From Frankiales bacterium (GTDB lineage: Bacteria; Actinomycetota; Actinomycetes; S36-B12; CAIYMF01): DNA of 64,000 bases. Below, piece after piece: positions 1 through 8,885 of this stretch. Each line of letters opens with the position of its first letter. The first letter of the stretch is position 1. The stretch spans positions 181,449-245,448 of the forward strand of contig WGLY01000006.1 in the NCBI GenBank assembly GCA_016125335.1, read 5' to 3'. Below the pieces are notes generated by a model. The model was not told the origin of the DNA. It ran no database searches and worked only from the letters and a program-made list of their open reading frames with translations. The position numbers and the translations under genes were made by a program.

Positions 1-407
1 GCGCTGGAGAGCACGGGCATCGGGTGCGCGTCGCGCGGGAAGCCGTCGAAGAACCGCTTGAGGTCCTCGTGCAGCATCGTGTGGCGCTTGATCCGGGACT
101 CGAACTCGGCGAGCTGCACCGCCGTGGGGAGCGAGCCGTAGATGAGCAGGTACGACGTCTCGAGGAACGACGACTGCTCGGCCAGCTGCTCGATCGGGTA
201 CCCGCGGTAGCGCAGGATCCCGGCGTCGCCGTCGATGAACGTGATCGCCGAGGTGCACGCCGCGGTGTTGGTGAACCCGGAGTCGAGGGTGACGGCGTCG
301 GTGGTCTTGAGCAGCGAGGAGATGTCGATGCCGTCGTTGCCGTCGGTGGCGGCGACCCGGGTGAGCGGGAGCTCGCCGCCGGGGTAGGTGAGGGTCACGT
401 CGGACAC
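1..407 (-). CDS. gltA: Citrate synthase, N-terminal part (runs off the window)
   Basis: Condenses acetyl-CoA and oxaloacetate to citrate, the entry step of the TCA cycle. The visible 135 codons read [16 protein letters not shown], then a segment with [19 protein letters not shown], the hallmark N-terminal motif of type II bacterial citrate synthases, followed by the helix with [20 protein letters not shown]. The GTG start at 407 is chosen because a GGAGG ribosome site (413-417) lies 5 bases upstream. The 3' two thirds, including the catalytic His and Asp, lie outside the window. It lies downstream of dapC on the same strand with a 220-bp gap, so it probably has its own promoter. Confidence 0.93.
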   Translation of the reverse strand, partial: MSDVTLTYPGGELPLTRVAATDGNDGIDISSLLKTTDAVTLDSGFTNTAACTSAITFIDGDAGILRYRGYPIEQLAEQSSFLETSYLLIYGSLPTAVQLAEFESRIKRHTMLHEDLKRFFDGFPRDAHPMPVLSS

Positions 408-627
408 GTCGGCCTCCTGCGTTTCGCGTCGGACCCCCGTGGTTCTTCACGGAAGGCTCCGATGTGGGAACGGTACCCAGCACCCCTCCTCCTGTCCCGG
501 GGAGGGCGGGGAGGTGACCTCAGCCACACGCGCGTGCACGAGACACGTCTCGGAACGGTCCGCGTCCGGTCTCAGACAGGCCCTCGGATCACCCGGACGG
601 CACAGCGGGCCCGGGACCCGCGAAAGG

Positions 628-1728
628 TCAGGCGGCCCGCGCGAGCCGGCGCACGGCGGCGGCCACGCGCTCGTCGGTGGCGGTGAGGGCCACGCGCACG
701 TGCCGTGCCCCCGCGGCGCCGTAGAAGTCGCCGGGCGCCACGAGGATCCCGAGCTCGGCGAACCAGGCGACGGTGTCCCAGCAGTCCTGGCCGCGCGACG
801 CCCACAGGTAGAGCCCGGCCTCGGAGTGCTCGATCGACAGGCCCGCGTCGAGCAGTGCCGAGAGCAGGTGGTCGCGGCGGCGTCCGTAGCGGTGCCGCTG
901 CTCGGCGACGTGCAGGTCGTCGGCGAGCGCGGCCGCGGCGGCCGCCTGCACGGGGCCGGGCACCATGAGCCCGAGGTGCTTGCGCGCCTCGAGCAGCGGG
1001 CCGACGAGCGCCGGGTCGCCGAGCACGAGGCCGGCCCGGTAGCCGGCGAGGTTGGACCGCTTGGACAGCGAGTGCACGGCGAGCAGCCCGTCGTGCGAAC
1101 CGCCGCAGACGCGCTCGTCGAGCACCGACACCGGCGCGGCCTCCCACGCCAGCTCCAGGTAGCACTCGTCGCTCACCACCACCGCGCCGCGCTCGCGCGC
1201 CCAGGCCACCACCTTCGCGAGGTGCTCGACCGGCAGCACGCGGCCGGTGGGGTTGCCCGGGGAGTTGACCCACACCAGCGCCACCGGCGCCGGGCCCAGC
1301 GCGGCGGTGGAGTCCGACACGACCACCTGGCAGCCCGCGGCACGCGCGCCCACGTCGTAGGTGGGGTAGGCGAGCTCGGGCACCACCACGGTGTCCTGCG
1401 GCCCGAGGCCGAGCAGCGTCGGCAGCAGGGCGACGAGCTCCTTCGACCCGATCGTGGGCAGCACGGCCTCGGGCGCGAGGTCGACGTGCAGGGTGCGCGA
1501 GGCCCAGGCGCGGGCCGAGTCGAGCAGCGCCGGCGTCCCCGCGGTGGGCGGGTAGCCCGGGCTGTCCGCGGCGTCGGCCAGCGCCTGCCGGACGCTCGCC
1601 GGGACCGGGTCGACCGGCGTGCCGACGGAGAGGTCGACGATGCCGTCGGGGTGCTGCGCGGCGAGGTCGCGGTAGGGCCGCAGCCGGTCCCACGGGAACT
1701 CGGGCAGCCGCTCGGCGAGTCGGGTCAT
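628..1728 (-). CDS. dapC: Succinyldiaminopimelate aminotransferase (PLP fold type I)
   Basis: Transaminates N-succinyl-2-amino-6-ketopimelate in the lysine/meso-diaminopimelate pathway that feeds peptidoglycan. The 366-aa protein has the aminotransferase I/II layout: LSVGTPVDPVP near the N terminus, GYPPTAGTPALLDSARAW, the substrate loop VNSPGNPTGRVL, and the PLP-lysine motif SLSKRSNLAGYRAG. The SNLAGYR signature is typical of the actinobacterial DapC branch. Its position immediately downstream of a ferredoxin is the usual dapC-fdxA pairing of actinobacteria. Other class I aminotransferases are the alternative, but neighbourhood and motif favour DapC. Confidence 0.88.
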   Translation of the reverse strand: MTRLAERLPEFPWDRLRPYRDLAAQHPDGIVDLSVGTPVDPVPASVRQALADAADSPGYPPTAGTPALLDSARAWASRTLHVDLAPEAVLPTIGSKELVALLPTLLGLGPQDTVVVPELAYPTYDVGARAAGCQVVVSDSTAALGPAPVALVWVNSPGNPTGRVLPVEHLAKVVAWARERGAVVVSDECYLELAWEAAPVSVLDERVCGGSHDGLLAVHSLSKRSNLAGYRAGLVLGDPALVGPLLEARKHLGLMVPGPVQAAAAAALADDLHVAEQRHRYGRRRDHLLSALLDAGLSIEHSEAGLYLWASRGQDCWDTVAWFAELGILVAPGDFYGAAGARHVRVALTATDERVAAAVRRLARAA

Positions 1729-1783
1729 GCGCGCCTCCCGGTGCTGCTCGCGGCGTCGCGGGCGGGGCTGGCGCCGTCATGGC

Positions 1784-1818
1784 CGACGCGCCGCCACCTC
1801 GAGGGCGGCGGCGCGTCG
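1784..1818 (-). terminator. Stem-loop downstream of fdxA
   Basis: A perfect 12-bp stem (1784-1795 pairing with 1807-1818, arm cgacgcgccgcc) with an 11-nt loop sits between the ferredoxin stop and the dapC start. No U-tract follows, as is common in high-GC actinomycetes. It may attenuate rather than stop transcription into dapC. Confidence 0.55.
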
Positions 1819-1840
1819 ACGGAGTGCATGGACGTCGGGG

Positions 1841-2170
1841 TCAGTGCCCCTCGTGCTCCTGCGGCTCGAGGCCGGCCACGATCGCCGCGTCCTTGGCGAT
1901 GAGGCCGTGCTTGGCGGCGCCGCCCGGCGAGCCGAGGTCGTCGAAGAACTCCGCGTTGGCCGCGGTGTAGTCCTTCCACTGGGCCGGGACGTCGTCCTCG
2001 TAGAAGATCGCCTCGACCGGGCAGACGGGCTCGCACGCCCCGCAGTCGACGCACTCGTCGGGGTGGATGTAGAGCATCCGCTCGCCCTCGTAGATGCAGT
2101 CGACGGGGCACTCCTCGACGCACGCCTTGTCCTTGAGGTCGACGCAGGGCTGCGCGATGACGTAGGTCAC
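1841..2170 (-). CDS. fdxA: Seven-iron ferredoxin (3Fe-4S/4Fe-4S)
   Basis: Small electron carrier of 109 aa. The N-terminal part TYVIAQPCVDLKDKACVEECPVDCI gives the C-x7-C-x3-C-P pattern of the mixed cluster site, and DECVDCGACEPVCPVEAIF gives a full CxxCxxCxxxCP 4Fe-4S motif. The C-terminal extension up to LEPQEHEGH is typical of FdxA-type actinobacterial ferredoxins. The GTG start at 2170 is preferred over an upstream ATG at 2191 because GGGAGG lies about 8 bases before it and homologues begin with (M/V)TYVI. It is divergent from the gene at 2340 and followed by dapC. Confidence 0.92.
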   Translation of the reverse strand: MTYVIAQPCVDLKDKACVEECPVDCIYEGERMLYIHPDECVDCGACEPVCPVEAIFYEDDVPAQWKDYTAANAEFFDDLGSPGGAAKHGLIAKDAAIVAGLEPQEHEGH

Positions 2171-2339
2171 GGACGGATCCTCCCGGTCCACGAGCTGGTG
2201 TCGGGGCCGCCGTCGCGGCCCGTGGGTGGTGCGGTGCGCCGGGCCCGGTGCGTGGCCGGGGCCCGTCGGCGTGACCGTAGCGTGGCACGGTCCCGCCTAG
2301 TATCGCGACCACGCCGAGCCGCACGAGCGAGGGGGTCCT

Positions 2340-2639
2340 GTGTCGTCCCGCGAGCCGGTACGCCCGCCCGGCGAGCCGTCGCCCGGCGCGTCCGCCGCGG
2401 GGCGCCCGGCCGCGCGGCTCGTGGTGCGGGTGACCCCCGCCGACGTCGGCGGGCGGGTCTCACTGCGCTACCGCCACGACCCGGTCACGCTCACCGACGT
2501 CGTGGGCCGCCTGCTCTCGTGGGAGGCAGGCGTCCTGCGCGTGGAGGGCCGCGACGGGCGGGTGCAGGAGGTCGCCGAGGCCGACCTGGTCGCCGGACGC
2601 CGGGTGCCGGACGCGCCGGCGACACGCCGGGGCCGGTGA
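2340..2639 (+). CDS. Small protein with SH3-like beta domain, function unknown
   Basis: A 99-aa protein. After a Pro/Ala-rich N terminus (about 25 residues), residues 26-85 (ARLVVRVTPADVGGRVSLRYR through VQEVAEADLVAGRRVP) have the alternating pattern of a small beta-barrel. This resembles the N-terminal domain that precedes GNAT acetyltransferase domains in actinobacterial Rv0428c-like proteins, but the acetyltransferase part is absent here. GTG start; a GAGGGGG stretch lies just upstream. It shares a short intergenic region with the divergent fdxA and is followed 37 bp later by a SirB1-family gene. Family assignment is inference. Confidence 0.6.
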   Translation: MSSREPVRPPGEPSPGASAAGRPAARLVVRVTPADVGGRVSLRYRHDPVTLTDVVGRLLSWEAGVLRVEGRDGRVQEVAEADLVAGRRVPDAPATRRGR

Positions 2640-2676
2640 CTCGCGGCGTGCCGCCCGGTGGCGCAGGATCGGCAGC

Positions 2677-3513
2677 GTGAGTGCTGCCTCGCGCGAGCGC
2701 TTCGCGGAGGTCGTCCGGGCCGGGGGCGCGGCCGGCGACCCGGCCGACGTGCGCCTCGACCGCGCCCTGCTCCTGGTCTCCGCCGAGGCGCTGCCCGCCG
2801 CCGAGACCACCGGCGAGGCCCTCGACGCGCTGGAGCGGCGCGGCCTGGAGACCCTCGACCGGCTCGCCGAGTCGGTGCCGGCCGAGGGCCGCGACGACGT
2901 CCGGCTGCGCAGCGCGCTGGGCGCGTTCTCCGGCGGCTCGGCGGACTACACGCTGCTCGAGTCGAGCCTGCTCCCGGAGGTGCTGCGGCGCCGCCGCGGG
3001 CTGCCGATCCTGCTCTCGACCGTCTGGACCGAGGTGGCCCGCCGGGCCGGGGTGCCGGCCTACGGCGTCGGCCTGCCCGGCCACTTCGTGGTGGGCGTCG
3101 GCGACCCCGACGGGGTCCGCGTGCTGGTCGACCCGTGGCAGGGCGGCCGGCTGCTCCCCTACGACCGTGCCCGCGACATCGTGGCGGGCACCGGGCGCTC
3201 GCTGCGCCCCGAGCACCTGCGCCCCCACGACCCGATCGACACCGTCGACCGCGTGCTGGGCAACATCCGCGCCTGGGCCTCGACCCCCGAGCGCGCCCGG
3301 CACCGGGTGTGGGCGGCCGAGCTCGGGCTGATGCTCCCCCGCCACGACCTCGGGCTGCGTCGCGAGTACGGCGAGGCCCTCATCGCGGTGGGTCGCTACG
3401 TCGAGGCGTCGGCGCTGCTCGAGGAGTACGCGGACCTCGTGGCCGGGCCGATGCCCCTCGAGGCCGAGCACGCGCGGCGCATCGCCCGGCAGGCGCGGTC
3501 CCGGCTCAACTGA
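2677..3513 (+). CDS. SirB1 family transglutaminase-like protein with TPR-like tail
   Basis: 278 aa. The middle matches the transglutaminase_9/SirB1 family: ESSLLPEVLRRRRGLPILLSTVW, then GVGLPGHFVVGVG and VLVDPWQGG. The usual catalytic Cys of true transglutaminases is not present at the RRGLPILLS position, so an enzymatic role is doubtful. The last ~60 residues (LGLMLPRHDLGLRREYGEALIAVGRYVEASALLEEYADL) form a helical repeat. The GTG start at 2677 gives an N terminus SAASRERFAEVV. It is downstream of the small beta-domain protein in the same direction. Cellular function is not established for the family. Confidence 0.78.
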   Translation: MSAASRERFAEVVRAGGAAGDPADVRLDRALLLVSAEALPAAETTGEALDALERRGLETLDRLAESVPAEGRDDVRLRSALGAFSGGSADYTLLESSLLPEVLRRRRGLPILLSTVWTEVARRAGVPAYGVGLPGHFVVGVGDPDGVRVLVDPWQGGRLLPYDRARDIVAGTGRSLRPEHLRPHDPIDTVDRVLGNIRAWASTPERARHRVWAAELGLMLPRHDLGLRREYGEALIAVGRYVEASALLEEYADLVAGPMPLEAEHARRIARQARSRLN

Positions 3514-3591
3514 GCCGCGATCCTCTCGCGCACTGTCTCATCATCCGGAACGATCTGTCCCACGCCTCGGACGCCGGGACATCATCGACGC

Positions 3592-4389
3592 ATGAGCACA
3601 CCCTCCCGGCCCTGGGACGCCACCGGCTACGACGCGTCGTTCGGCTTCGTCACGGCCTACGGCGCACCCCTGCTCGACCTGCTCGGCGCGGCGCCCGGGG
3701 AGCGCGTGCTCGACCTCGGCTGCGGCACCGGGCACCAGGCCGCGCAGCTCGCGGCCGCGGGGGTGCGGGTGCTCGGCGTCGACGGCGACGCCGCGATGCT
3801 CGACCGGGCCCGGCGCGAGCACCCCGGGGTGGCGTTCGCCCACGCGGACGCGCAGGACGAGGAGGCGCTGCGCGCGGCGGCCGGGCCCGTGCCCTACGAC
3901 GCGGTGCTCTCCAACGCCGCGATGCACTGGATGCCCCGCCAGGACGCCGTGGTGGCGGGCGTGGCCGCCGTGCTGCGGCCGGGCGGGCGCCTCGTCGTCG
4001 AGATGGGCGGCGTGGGCAACGTGGCCCGGGTGACCCGCGCGATCCGCGCGGCCCGGGCCGACGTCGGCCTCGACCCCGACGTCGCCTCCCCCTGGACCTT
4101 CCCGACTCCGGGCGAGCAGGCGAGCCGGCTCGAGCGGCACGGATTCCTGGTGCGGATGGTGGCCCTCGTCGACCGCACCACGCCGCTGGCCGACGGGGTG
4201 GGCGCCGCGGGCTGGGCCGCGATGTTCGGGGCGGGCCTCGTCGACGACGTCCCCGCACCGGACCGGTCGGCGTTCGACTCCGCCGTCGACCGCCACGCCC
4301 GCTCCGAGGGCCTCGACGTGCGCCCCGACGGCGAGCCGGGCTGGTGGATCGACTACGTGCGCCTGCGCTTCCACGCGGTGCGCCGCTGA
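3592..4389 (+). CDS. Class I SAM-dependent methyltransferase
   Basis: 265 aa, Rossmann-like methyltransferase. Motif I is VLDLGCGTGHQAAQLA (residues ~35-50), the acidic end of beta 2 is VLGVDGDAAML, and motif IV is YDAVLSNAAMHWMP, followed by VLRPGGRLVVEMGG. The HWMP segment is seen in trans-aconitate methyltransferase-like and small-molecule O/C-methyltransferases, so the substrate is probably a small acid or metabolite, but it cannot be named. CATCAT lies 6 bases before the ATG, which suggests a leaderless start. The gene is convergent with the two-component kinase, whose stop lies 11 bp away. Confidence 0.82.
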   Translation: MSTPSRPWDATGYDASFGFVTAYGAPLLDLLGAAPGERVLDLGCGTGHQAAQLAAAGVRVLGVDGDAAMLDRARREHPGVAFAHADAQDEEALRAAAGPVPYDAVLSNAAMHWMPRQDAVVAGVAAVLRPGGRLVVEMGGVGNVARVTRAIRAARADVGLDPDVASPWTFPTPGEQASRLERHGFLVRMVALVDRTTPLADGVGAAGWAAMFGAGLVDDVPAPDRSAFDSAVDRHARSEGLDVRPDGEPGWWIDYVRLRFHAVRR

Positions 4390-4403
4390 CGCCGCGGCGT
4401 CAG
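4386..4403. terminator. Perfect 18-bp palindrome joining two convergent stop codons
   Basis: ctgacgccgcggcgtcag is its own reverse complement. It contains the TGA stop of the methyltransferase (4387-4389) and the reverse-complement TGA of the kinase (4400-4402). It can form a short hairpin on either strand. Function as a bidirectional terminator is inference. Confidence 0.35.
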
Positions 4404-5986
4404 ACGCGCGGCGAGGAGGGTGCGACGCCGGAGCCCGCGGGCTGCCGCGCGCCGCCGGGCGCAGGCGGGACGGACGCCGCAGGCGGGGCGGGCGCCGGCT
4501 CGCCGGTGCCCGGGGTAGTCGTGACCGGCCCCGCGGGCGCCGGCACGGGCGCGGCCAGCGGGAGGGCGATCGTGATCGAGGTGCCCTGGCCCACGGTGGA
4601 GGCCAGGCTCAGCCGCCCTCCGTGGGCGTCGACGATCGCCTGCACGATCGAGAGCCCGAGGCCCGAGCCGGCGCCGTTGCGCCGGGTGCGCGAGGGGTCG
4701 CCGCGGTAGAAGCGCTCGGTGGCGCGGGCGAGGTCGTCGGGCGCCATGCCCGGTCCGGAGTCGGCGACCTCGACCACCACCTGGCCGTCGCCGGTGCGGA
4801 CGTCGACGCGCACGGGCGTGCCGTCGGGCGTGTGCACCCGCGTGTTGGTGAGCAGGTTGTCGAGCACCTGGCGCAGCCGGGCGCCGTCGCCGGTCACCCA
4901 CGCCGGCGACCCGGCGCGCACGGTCACCTCGCGGCCCGGCGCGGCCGCGCGCAGCGCCGCGGCCGCCGCCTCCACCACCTCGACGACGTCGACCGGCCGG
5001 CGTTCGAGCGGCCGCTGCTGGTCGAGCCGGGCGAGCAGGAGGAGGTCGTCGACCAGCACGCCCATGCGCACCGCCTCGGCCTCGATGCGGGCCACGGCCG
5101 CGGCGCGGTCGTCGTCGCCGGAGATTGCGCCGGTCCGCGAGAGCTCGGCGTAGCCGCGGATCGTGGTCAGCGGGGTGCGCAGCTCGTGGCTGGCGTCGGC
5201 GACGAAGCGCCGCAGCCGCGCCTCGCTGGCGCTGCGCTGGTCGAAGGCGGTCTCGATCTGGCTCAGCATCCCGTTGAGCGCGGTGGACAGCCGTCCGATC
5301 TCGGTGCCCTCGGGCATGTCCGGCACGCGCTGGGACAGGTCTCCGGCGGCGATCCGCTCGGCCGTGTCCTCGACGTCCTCCAGCGGCCGCAGCCCGATGC
5401 GGATCACGACGCCGACCAGCAGCCCGACGAGCCCGAGGGTGAGCAGGCCCACCGCCACGCCGGCCAGCGCGGCGCGCTGCACCGTCTCGTCGATCGTCTG
5501 CATCGGGGTGGCGACGACGACGCTGCCGATGCCGGAGGCCAGCGGCACGGCCACGACGCGGTAGTGGAAGCGCGGGTCGCCGATGCCGCCGACGTCGAAC
5601 CCCTGGCCGTCGAGGGCGGCGACCTCGGTGGCCGTCATCGAGGGCAGGTCCGGCAGCGGCGAGCTCGACACCTGGCTGCCGGCCACCTGCGCCACGACGC
5701 GCCCGTCGGCCGACATGACCGCGACCACGTAGGGGCTCGGCAGCGCGCGGAACCGGCCGCCGGAGAAGCCCTGGCCCGGGCCCTGCCCGCCGGGCGGCTG
5801 CGGCTGGGGGAACGCGCCGTCGGCGAACCGGCTCGCGGTGGCCAGCGCGGCCCGGTCGGCCTCGGCCACGAGGTAGTTGCGCAGCAGCAGCGTGCCGGCA
5901 GTGGTGGCCAGTGCCAGGCCGAGGGCGGTCAGCAGCAGCACCCCGACCGCGAGGCGGGCGTGCAGCGAGCCGAGCCGGCGCAGCAT
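4400..5986 (-). CDS. Sensor histidine kinase (TrcS/TcrY-like)
   Basis: 528-aa membrane kinase. TM1 spans about 10-37 and TM2 about 172-197, with a ~130-aa extracytoplasmic sensor between them holding a Gly/Pro/Gln-rich stretch. HAMP follows at ~198-250. The HisKA box is FVADASHELRTPL with phospho-acceptor His267. The HATPase has DNLLTNTRVHTPDG (N box), DSGPGM (G1) and GSGLGLSIVQAIVDAHGG (G2). A Pro/Ala-rich tail of ~50 residues ends the protein. The ATG at 5986 overlaps the regulator stop by one base (TGATG), so the pair is translationally coupled. The signal sensed cannot be inferred. Confidence 0.92.
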   Translation of the reverse strand: MLRRLGSLHARLAVGVLLLTALGLALATTAGTLLLRNYLVAEADRAALATASRFADGAFPQPQPPGGQGPGQGFSGGRFRALPSPYVVAVMSADGRVVAQVAGSQVSSSPLPDLPSMTATEVAALDGQGFDVGGIGDPRFHYRVVAVPLASGIGSVVVATPMQTIDETVQRAALAGVAVGLLTLGLVGLLVGVVIRIGLRPLEDVEDTAERIAAGDLSQRVPDMPEGTEIGRLSTALNGMLSQIETAFDQRSASEARLRRFVADASHELRTPLTTIRGYAELSRTGAISGDDDRAAAVARIEAEAVRMGVLVDDLLLLARLDQQRPLERRPVDVVEVVEAAAAALRAAAPGREVTVRAGSPAWVTGDGARLRQVLDNLLTNTRVHTPDGTPVRVDVRTGDGQVVVEVADSGPGMAPDDLARATERFYRGDPSRTRRNGAGSGLGLSIVQAIVDAHGGRLSLASTVGQGTSITIALPLAAPVPAPAGPVTTTPGTGEPAPAPPAASVPPAPGGARQPAGSGVAPSSPRV

Positions 5987-6744
5987 CAGGACCCGCCGGC
6001 GCCCTGGGCGGCCGCGGCGTCCTGGCGCCCGGACTGCGGCTGGCGCAACGTGTAGCCCACGCCGCGGACGGTGCGGATCAGCGGCTCGTCGAACGGCGCG
6101 TCCACCTTGCGCCGCAGGTAGGAGATGTAGGACTCCACGACCGCGCCGTCTCCGCCGAAGTCGTAGTGCCACACGTGGTCGAGGATCTGCGACTTGGACA
6201 CCACGCGCCCGGAGTTGAGCATGAGGTAGCGCATGAGCGAGAACTCGGTGGGCGTGAGCTCGATCGGCACCCCGGCCCGGCTGACCTCGTGGGCGTCCTC
6301 GTCGAGCACGATGTCGGCGTAGCGCAGCAGGCCGTCGTCGGCCTCCTGGGTCGCGTTGCGGCGCAGCAGGGCCCGCACCCGGGCCACGACCTCCTCGAGG
6401 CTGAACGGCTTGGTGACGTAGTCGTCGCCGCCGATCGTCAGCCCCGTCACCTTGTCCTCGACGGCGTCTCGGGCGGTGAGGAAGAGCACCGGAGTCATGC
6501 GGCCGTCGCCGCGCAGCCGGCGGGTGACCTCGAAGCCGTCGACGTCGGGCATCATCACGTCGAGCAGGATCAGGTCGGGACGCCACTCGCGCACCTGGGT
6601 CAGCGCCTCCTGGCCGCTGTTGGCCGTGCGCACGTCGAACCCCACGAACCGCAGGCCGGTCGCGAGCAGGTCGGCGATCGAGGTCTCGTCGTCGACGACG
6701 AGCACGCGCGCCTCGGCGGATCGGGGACGGGTCTCACCAGCCAT
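5986..6744 (-). CDS. OmpR/PhoB-family response regulator
   Basis: 252 aa. The receiver domain (~13-125) has acidic pocket VVDDE, phospho-acceptor Asp62 in LILLDVMMP, Thr in LFLTARD and Lys in YVTKPF. The winged-helix DNA-binding domain (~145-240) has LTPTEFSLMRYLMLNSGRVVSK and SYISYLRRKVD, ending with TVRGVGYTLR. It is partner to the kinase encoded directly downstream. The sequence resembles the mycobacterial TrcR/TcrX group. The ATG at 6744 was chosen; a GTG two codons upstream (6750) is possible and no strong Shine-Dalgarno site decides between them. Confidence 0.92.
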   Translation of the reverse strand: MAGETRPRSAEARVLVVDDETSIADLLATGLRFVGFDVRTANSGQEALTQVREWRPDLILLDVMMPDVDGFEVTRRLRGDGRMTPVLFLTARDAVEDKVTGLTIGGDDYVTKPFSLEEVVARVRALLRRNATQEADDGLLRYADIVLDEDAHEVSRAGVPIELTPTEFSLMRYLMLNSGRVVSKSQILDHVWHYDFGGDGAVVESYISYLRRKVDAPFDEPLIRTVRGVGYTLRQPQSGRQDAAAAQGAGGS

Positions 6745-6840
6745 GGGCACCAGGGAACCGGACGAACCTGTGAGCCGGCTGGGAGGTTGCTGACACCGCA
6801 GAGCGTGTCGCGTGAGCGGCGCGGCACGGGCGCCGGGCGC

Positions 6841-8694
6841 TCACGTCCGCGTGGCGCCCGACGCCGAGGGGCGCGGCGTGGCCGCCGCGGACGACGACGG
6901 GCCAGGCGAGCCCGACCCGGAGCCGCCGGCCGAGCCGGACCCCGACGGGGACGGCGAGGCCGTGGCCGTGGCCGTGGCCGGGTCCGGGCCGCACACGACC
7001 TCGGGGCTCGGGCGGTAGCGCGTGCTGATCCGCTCGCGGCGCACCTGCTCGCCGTCCTTGACGAACACCCGGAAGACGTCGATGGAGAAGCCGTCCTGGC
7101 CGCTCTGGGCGTGGCAGGTGGGACTGTCGTCGTAGACGGTCTTGTGCGCGACGACGGCGGTCCGCGGGCCGGACACCGCCTCGATCCGGTCGTAGACCTT
7201 CTGGCCCCACATCTGCACCGTGATCGACGTGCTGGTCATGATCGTCGTGATGTAGACGCCGTGCGGCGTGTCGTTGCGGAAGCTCATGTCGAACGCGCCC
7301 CACGCGACGGTCGCCTCGAGCCCCGCCCGGTAGCGCGAGATCCAGATCGAGTGCGCCTGGGTGTGCACCCGCTCGAGGCCGGCGTAGAACGCGGCGGTCC
7401 AGGTGGCGGTGGCGCTCGTCGACACACCGCCGCCGAGGTCCTCCTTGAACACCCCGCCCGGCCCGATGACGTACCCCACGGTGTAGCCGTGGGCGACGGT
7501 GCGCTCGCCGAGGGTCTTGTTGAGCGAGAACGTCTCCCCCGGGCGCAGCAGCGTGCCGTTGATGGACCGGGCGGCCTGGCCGATGTTCTGCACGCGGTAG
7601 GCGGCGTACGGGAAGTACTGGGTGAAGCTCGAGAGCTGCTCGGTGATCCCCAGCTCCCGGGCCTGCGCCGTGGTGAGCGACGGCTGGATCGTGCCGATGC
7701 GCGCCTCCACGCTGCGCTGCGCACCCCGCTCGCCGAGCACCGCGACCACCGAGTCCGCCAGCAGGCCCGCGTTGACGCCGCGGCCGGTGCGCGAGGGCAC
7801 CAGCACCGGCCGGCCGCTCGACACGTCCCAGCGGGCGTCGCGCCCGGGCTTCTCGACCCCGGCCACGGCCGGGGCGATCGCGGCGCGCAGGACGGCGCCG
7901 TCGAGCCGCGGCACCAGCGCGCCGCCGCTCGGCACGAACGACAGCGCGCGGCGCAGGGTCGCGGCGGGGATGGTGGCGCTGACCCCGCCGACGCGGACGG
8001 TCACGGGCTCGGCCACCGCGGCCGCGGCGAGGGCGCGGGCCGCCGCGGCCGCCGTGTCGTCCACCGACGGGGCGGCCGGCACCTGCGGCAGCGCCACCGG
8101 GCCACGGGACACCAGGTAGGCGGCGGTGAGGGCGGACGCCGCGGCGTCGCGGTCCAGCACGGTGCCGCTGCGGCCCGGGGTGAGGCGGGGCCCGTCGTCC
8201 GCGACGACCAGCGTGGGCTCCACGGCGGGGGTGTCGGAGTCGGCGGCGATCGCGGTCAGGGTGGCGTGCAGGGCCTCCTGGTCGACCGCCACGGCCGGCG
8301 CGACCTCGGGCCCGCCCGTGAGCGCGGACAGCAGCGTGACCGGGTTCCAGGCCCGGCCGCCGAGGCCCGCGACGGTGGCCTCGGGGTCGAAGGCGAGGCC
8401 GGCGTCGGCCGGGACGACCGTGACGTGCTCGCCGCCGACCACGGCCTCGATCGGTGCGGCGGCCTGGGGGCCGAGCGCGGAGGCGAGCGTGGCGGCGGCC
8501 TGCTGCTCGCTCTGGCCGCCGACGTCGACCCCCAGCACGCGGGTGCCGCGCGGGAGCCCGTCGCCGGTCGAGAGCACGAGGGCGAGGTAGGCCACGAGGA
8601 GCACGGCGGCCGCGCCGCCCAAGGCGAGCCAGGTGCGGCGACGGGCGGGCGCGGTGCGGTCCTCGGCCGGCACGGCCGGGAGCGGGGTGGTCAC
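6841..8694 (-). CDS. VanW family protein with peptidoglycan-binding-type domains
   Basis: 617-aa predicted cell-wall protein. A cytoplasmic N terminus precedes one TM helix (~20-42, LALGGAAAVLLVAYLALVL). Two repeats of the YoaR-like/PG_binding_4 type follow (first begins RVLGVDVGGQSEQQAAATL), then the VanW domain with FTQYFPYAAYRVQNIGQAA, LLRPGETFSLNKTLGER, GGGVSTSATATWTAAFYAGL and ISRYRAGLEATVAWG. The C terminus is a low-complexity Ser/Gly/Pro/Thr tail. VanW proteins accompany vancomycin resistance genes, but free-standing ones are common actinobacterial wall proteins of unknown activity. The GTG at 8694 has AGGA 9-12 bases upstream. It lies downstream of a flavin reductase. Confidence 0.85.
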   Translation of the reverse strand: MTTPLPAVPAEDRTAPARRRTWLALGGAAAVLLVAYLALVLSTGDGLPRGTRVLGVDVGGQSEQQAAATLASALGPQAAAPIEAVVGGEHVTVVPADAGLAFDPEATVAGLGGRAWNPVTLLSALTGGPEVAPAVAVDQEALHATLTAIAADSDTPAVEPTLVVADDGPRLTPGRSGTVLDRDAAASALTAAYLVSRGPVALPQVPAAPSVDDTAAAAARALAAAAVAEPVTVRVGGVSATIPAATLRRALSFVPSGGALVPRLDGAVLRAAIAPAVAGVEKPGRDARWDVSSGRPVLVPSRTGRGVNAGLLADSVVAVLGERGAQRSVEARIGTIQPSLTTAQARELGITEQLSSFTQYFPYAAYRVQNIGQAARSINGTLLRPGETFSLNKTLGERTVAHGYTVGYVIGPGGVFKEDLGGGVSTSATATWTAAFYAGLERVHTQAHSIWISRYRAGLEATVAWGAFDMSFRNDTPHGVYITTIMTSTSITVQMWGQKVYDRIEAVSGPRTAVVAHKTVYDDSPTCHAQSGQDGFSIDVFRVFVKDGEQVRRERISTRYRPSPEVVCGPDPATATATASPSPSGSGSAGGSGSGSPGPSSSAAATPRPSASGATRT

Positions 8695-8885
8695 GGGCGG
8701 GATCCTGAGCGTCCGGGGGCAAGGAGGACCCTCGCGGTCCCGGTGGTCGGGGCCGCGGTCGCCCGGCAGGGGCGAGGGGGTCCGGACCAGGGTAGGGCGC
8801 GCGGCGCCCTTCTCCGAAATGTCCGCTCCACAGGCGTGGCGGCTCGAGTGGACCGAGGACCACGGCGGCCGGCGACGCCGACGGG

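Noticed and set aside
6841..8694. Glycopeptide resistance gene from VanW similarity
   Set aside because: No vanH/A/X or vanS/R partners; VanW-domain wall proteins are common in actinobacteria without resistance.
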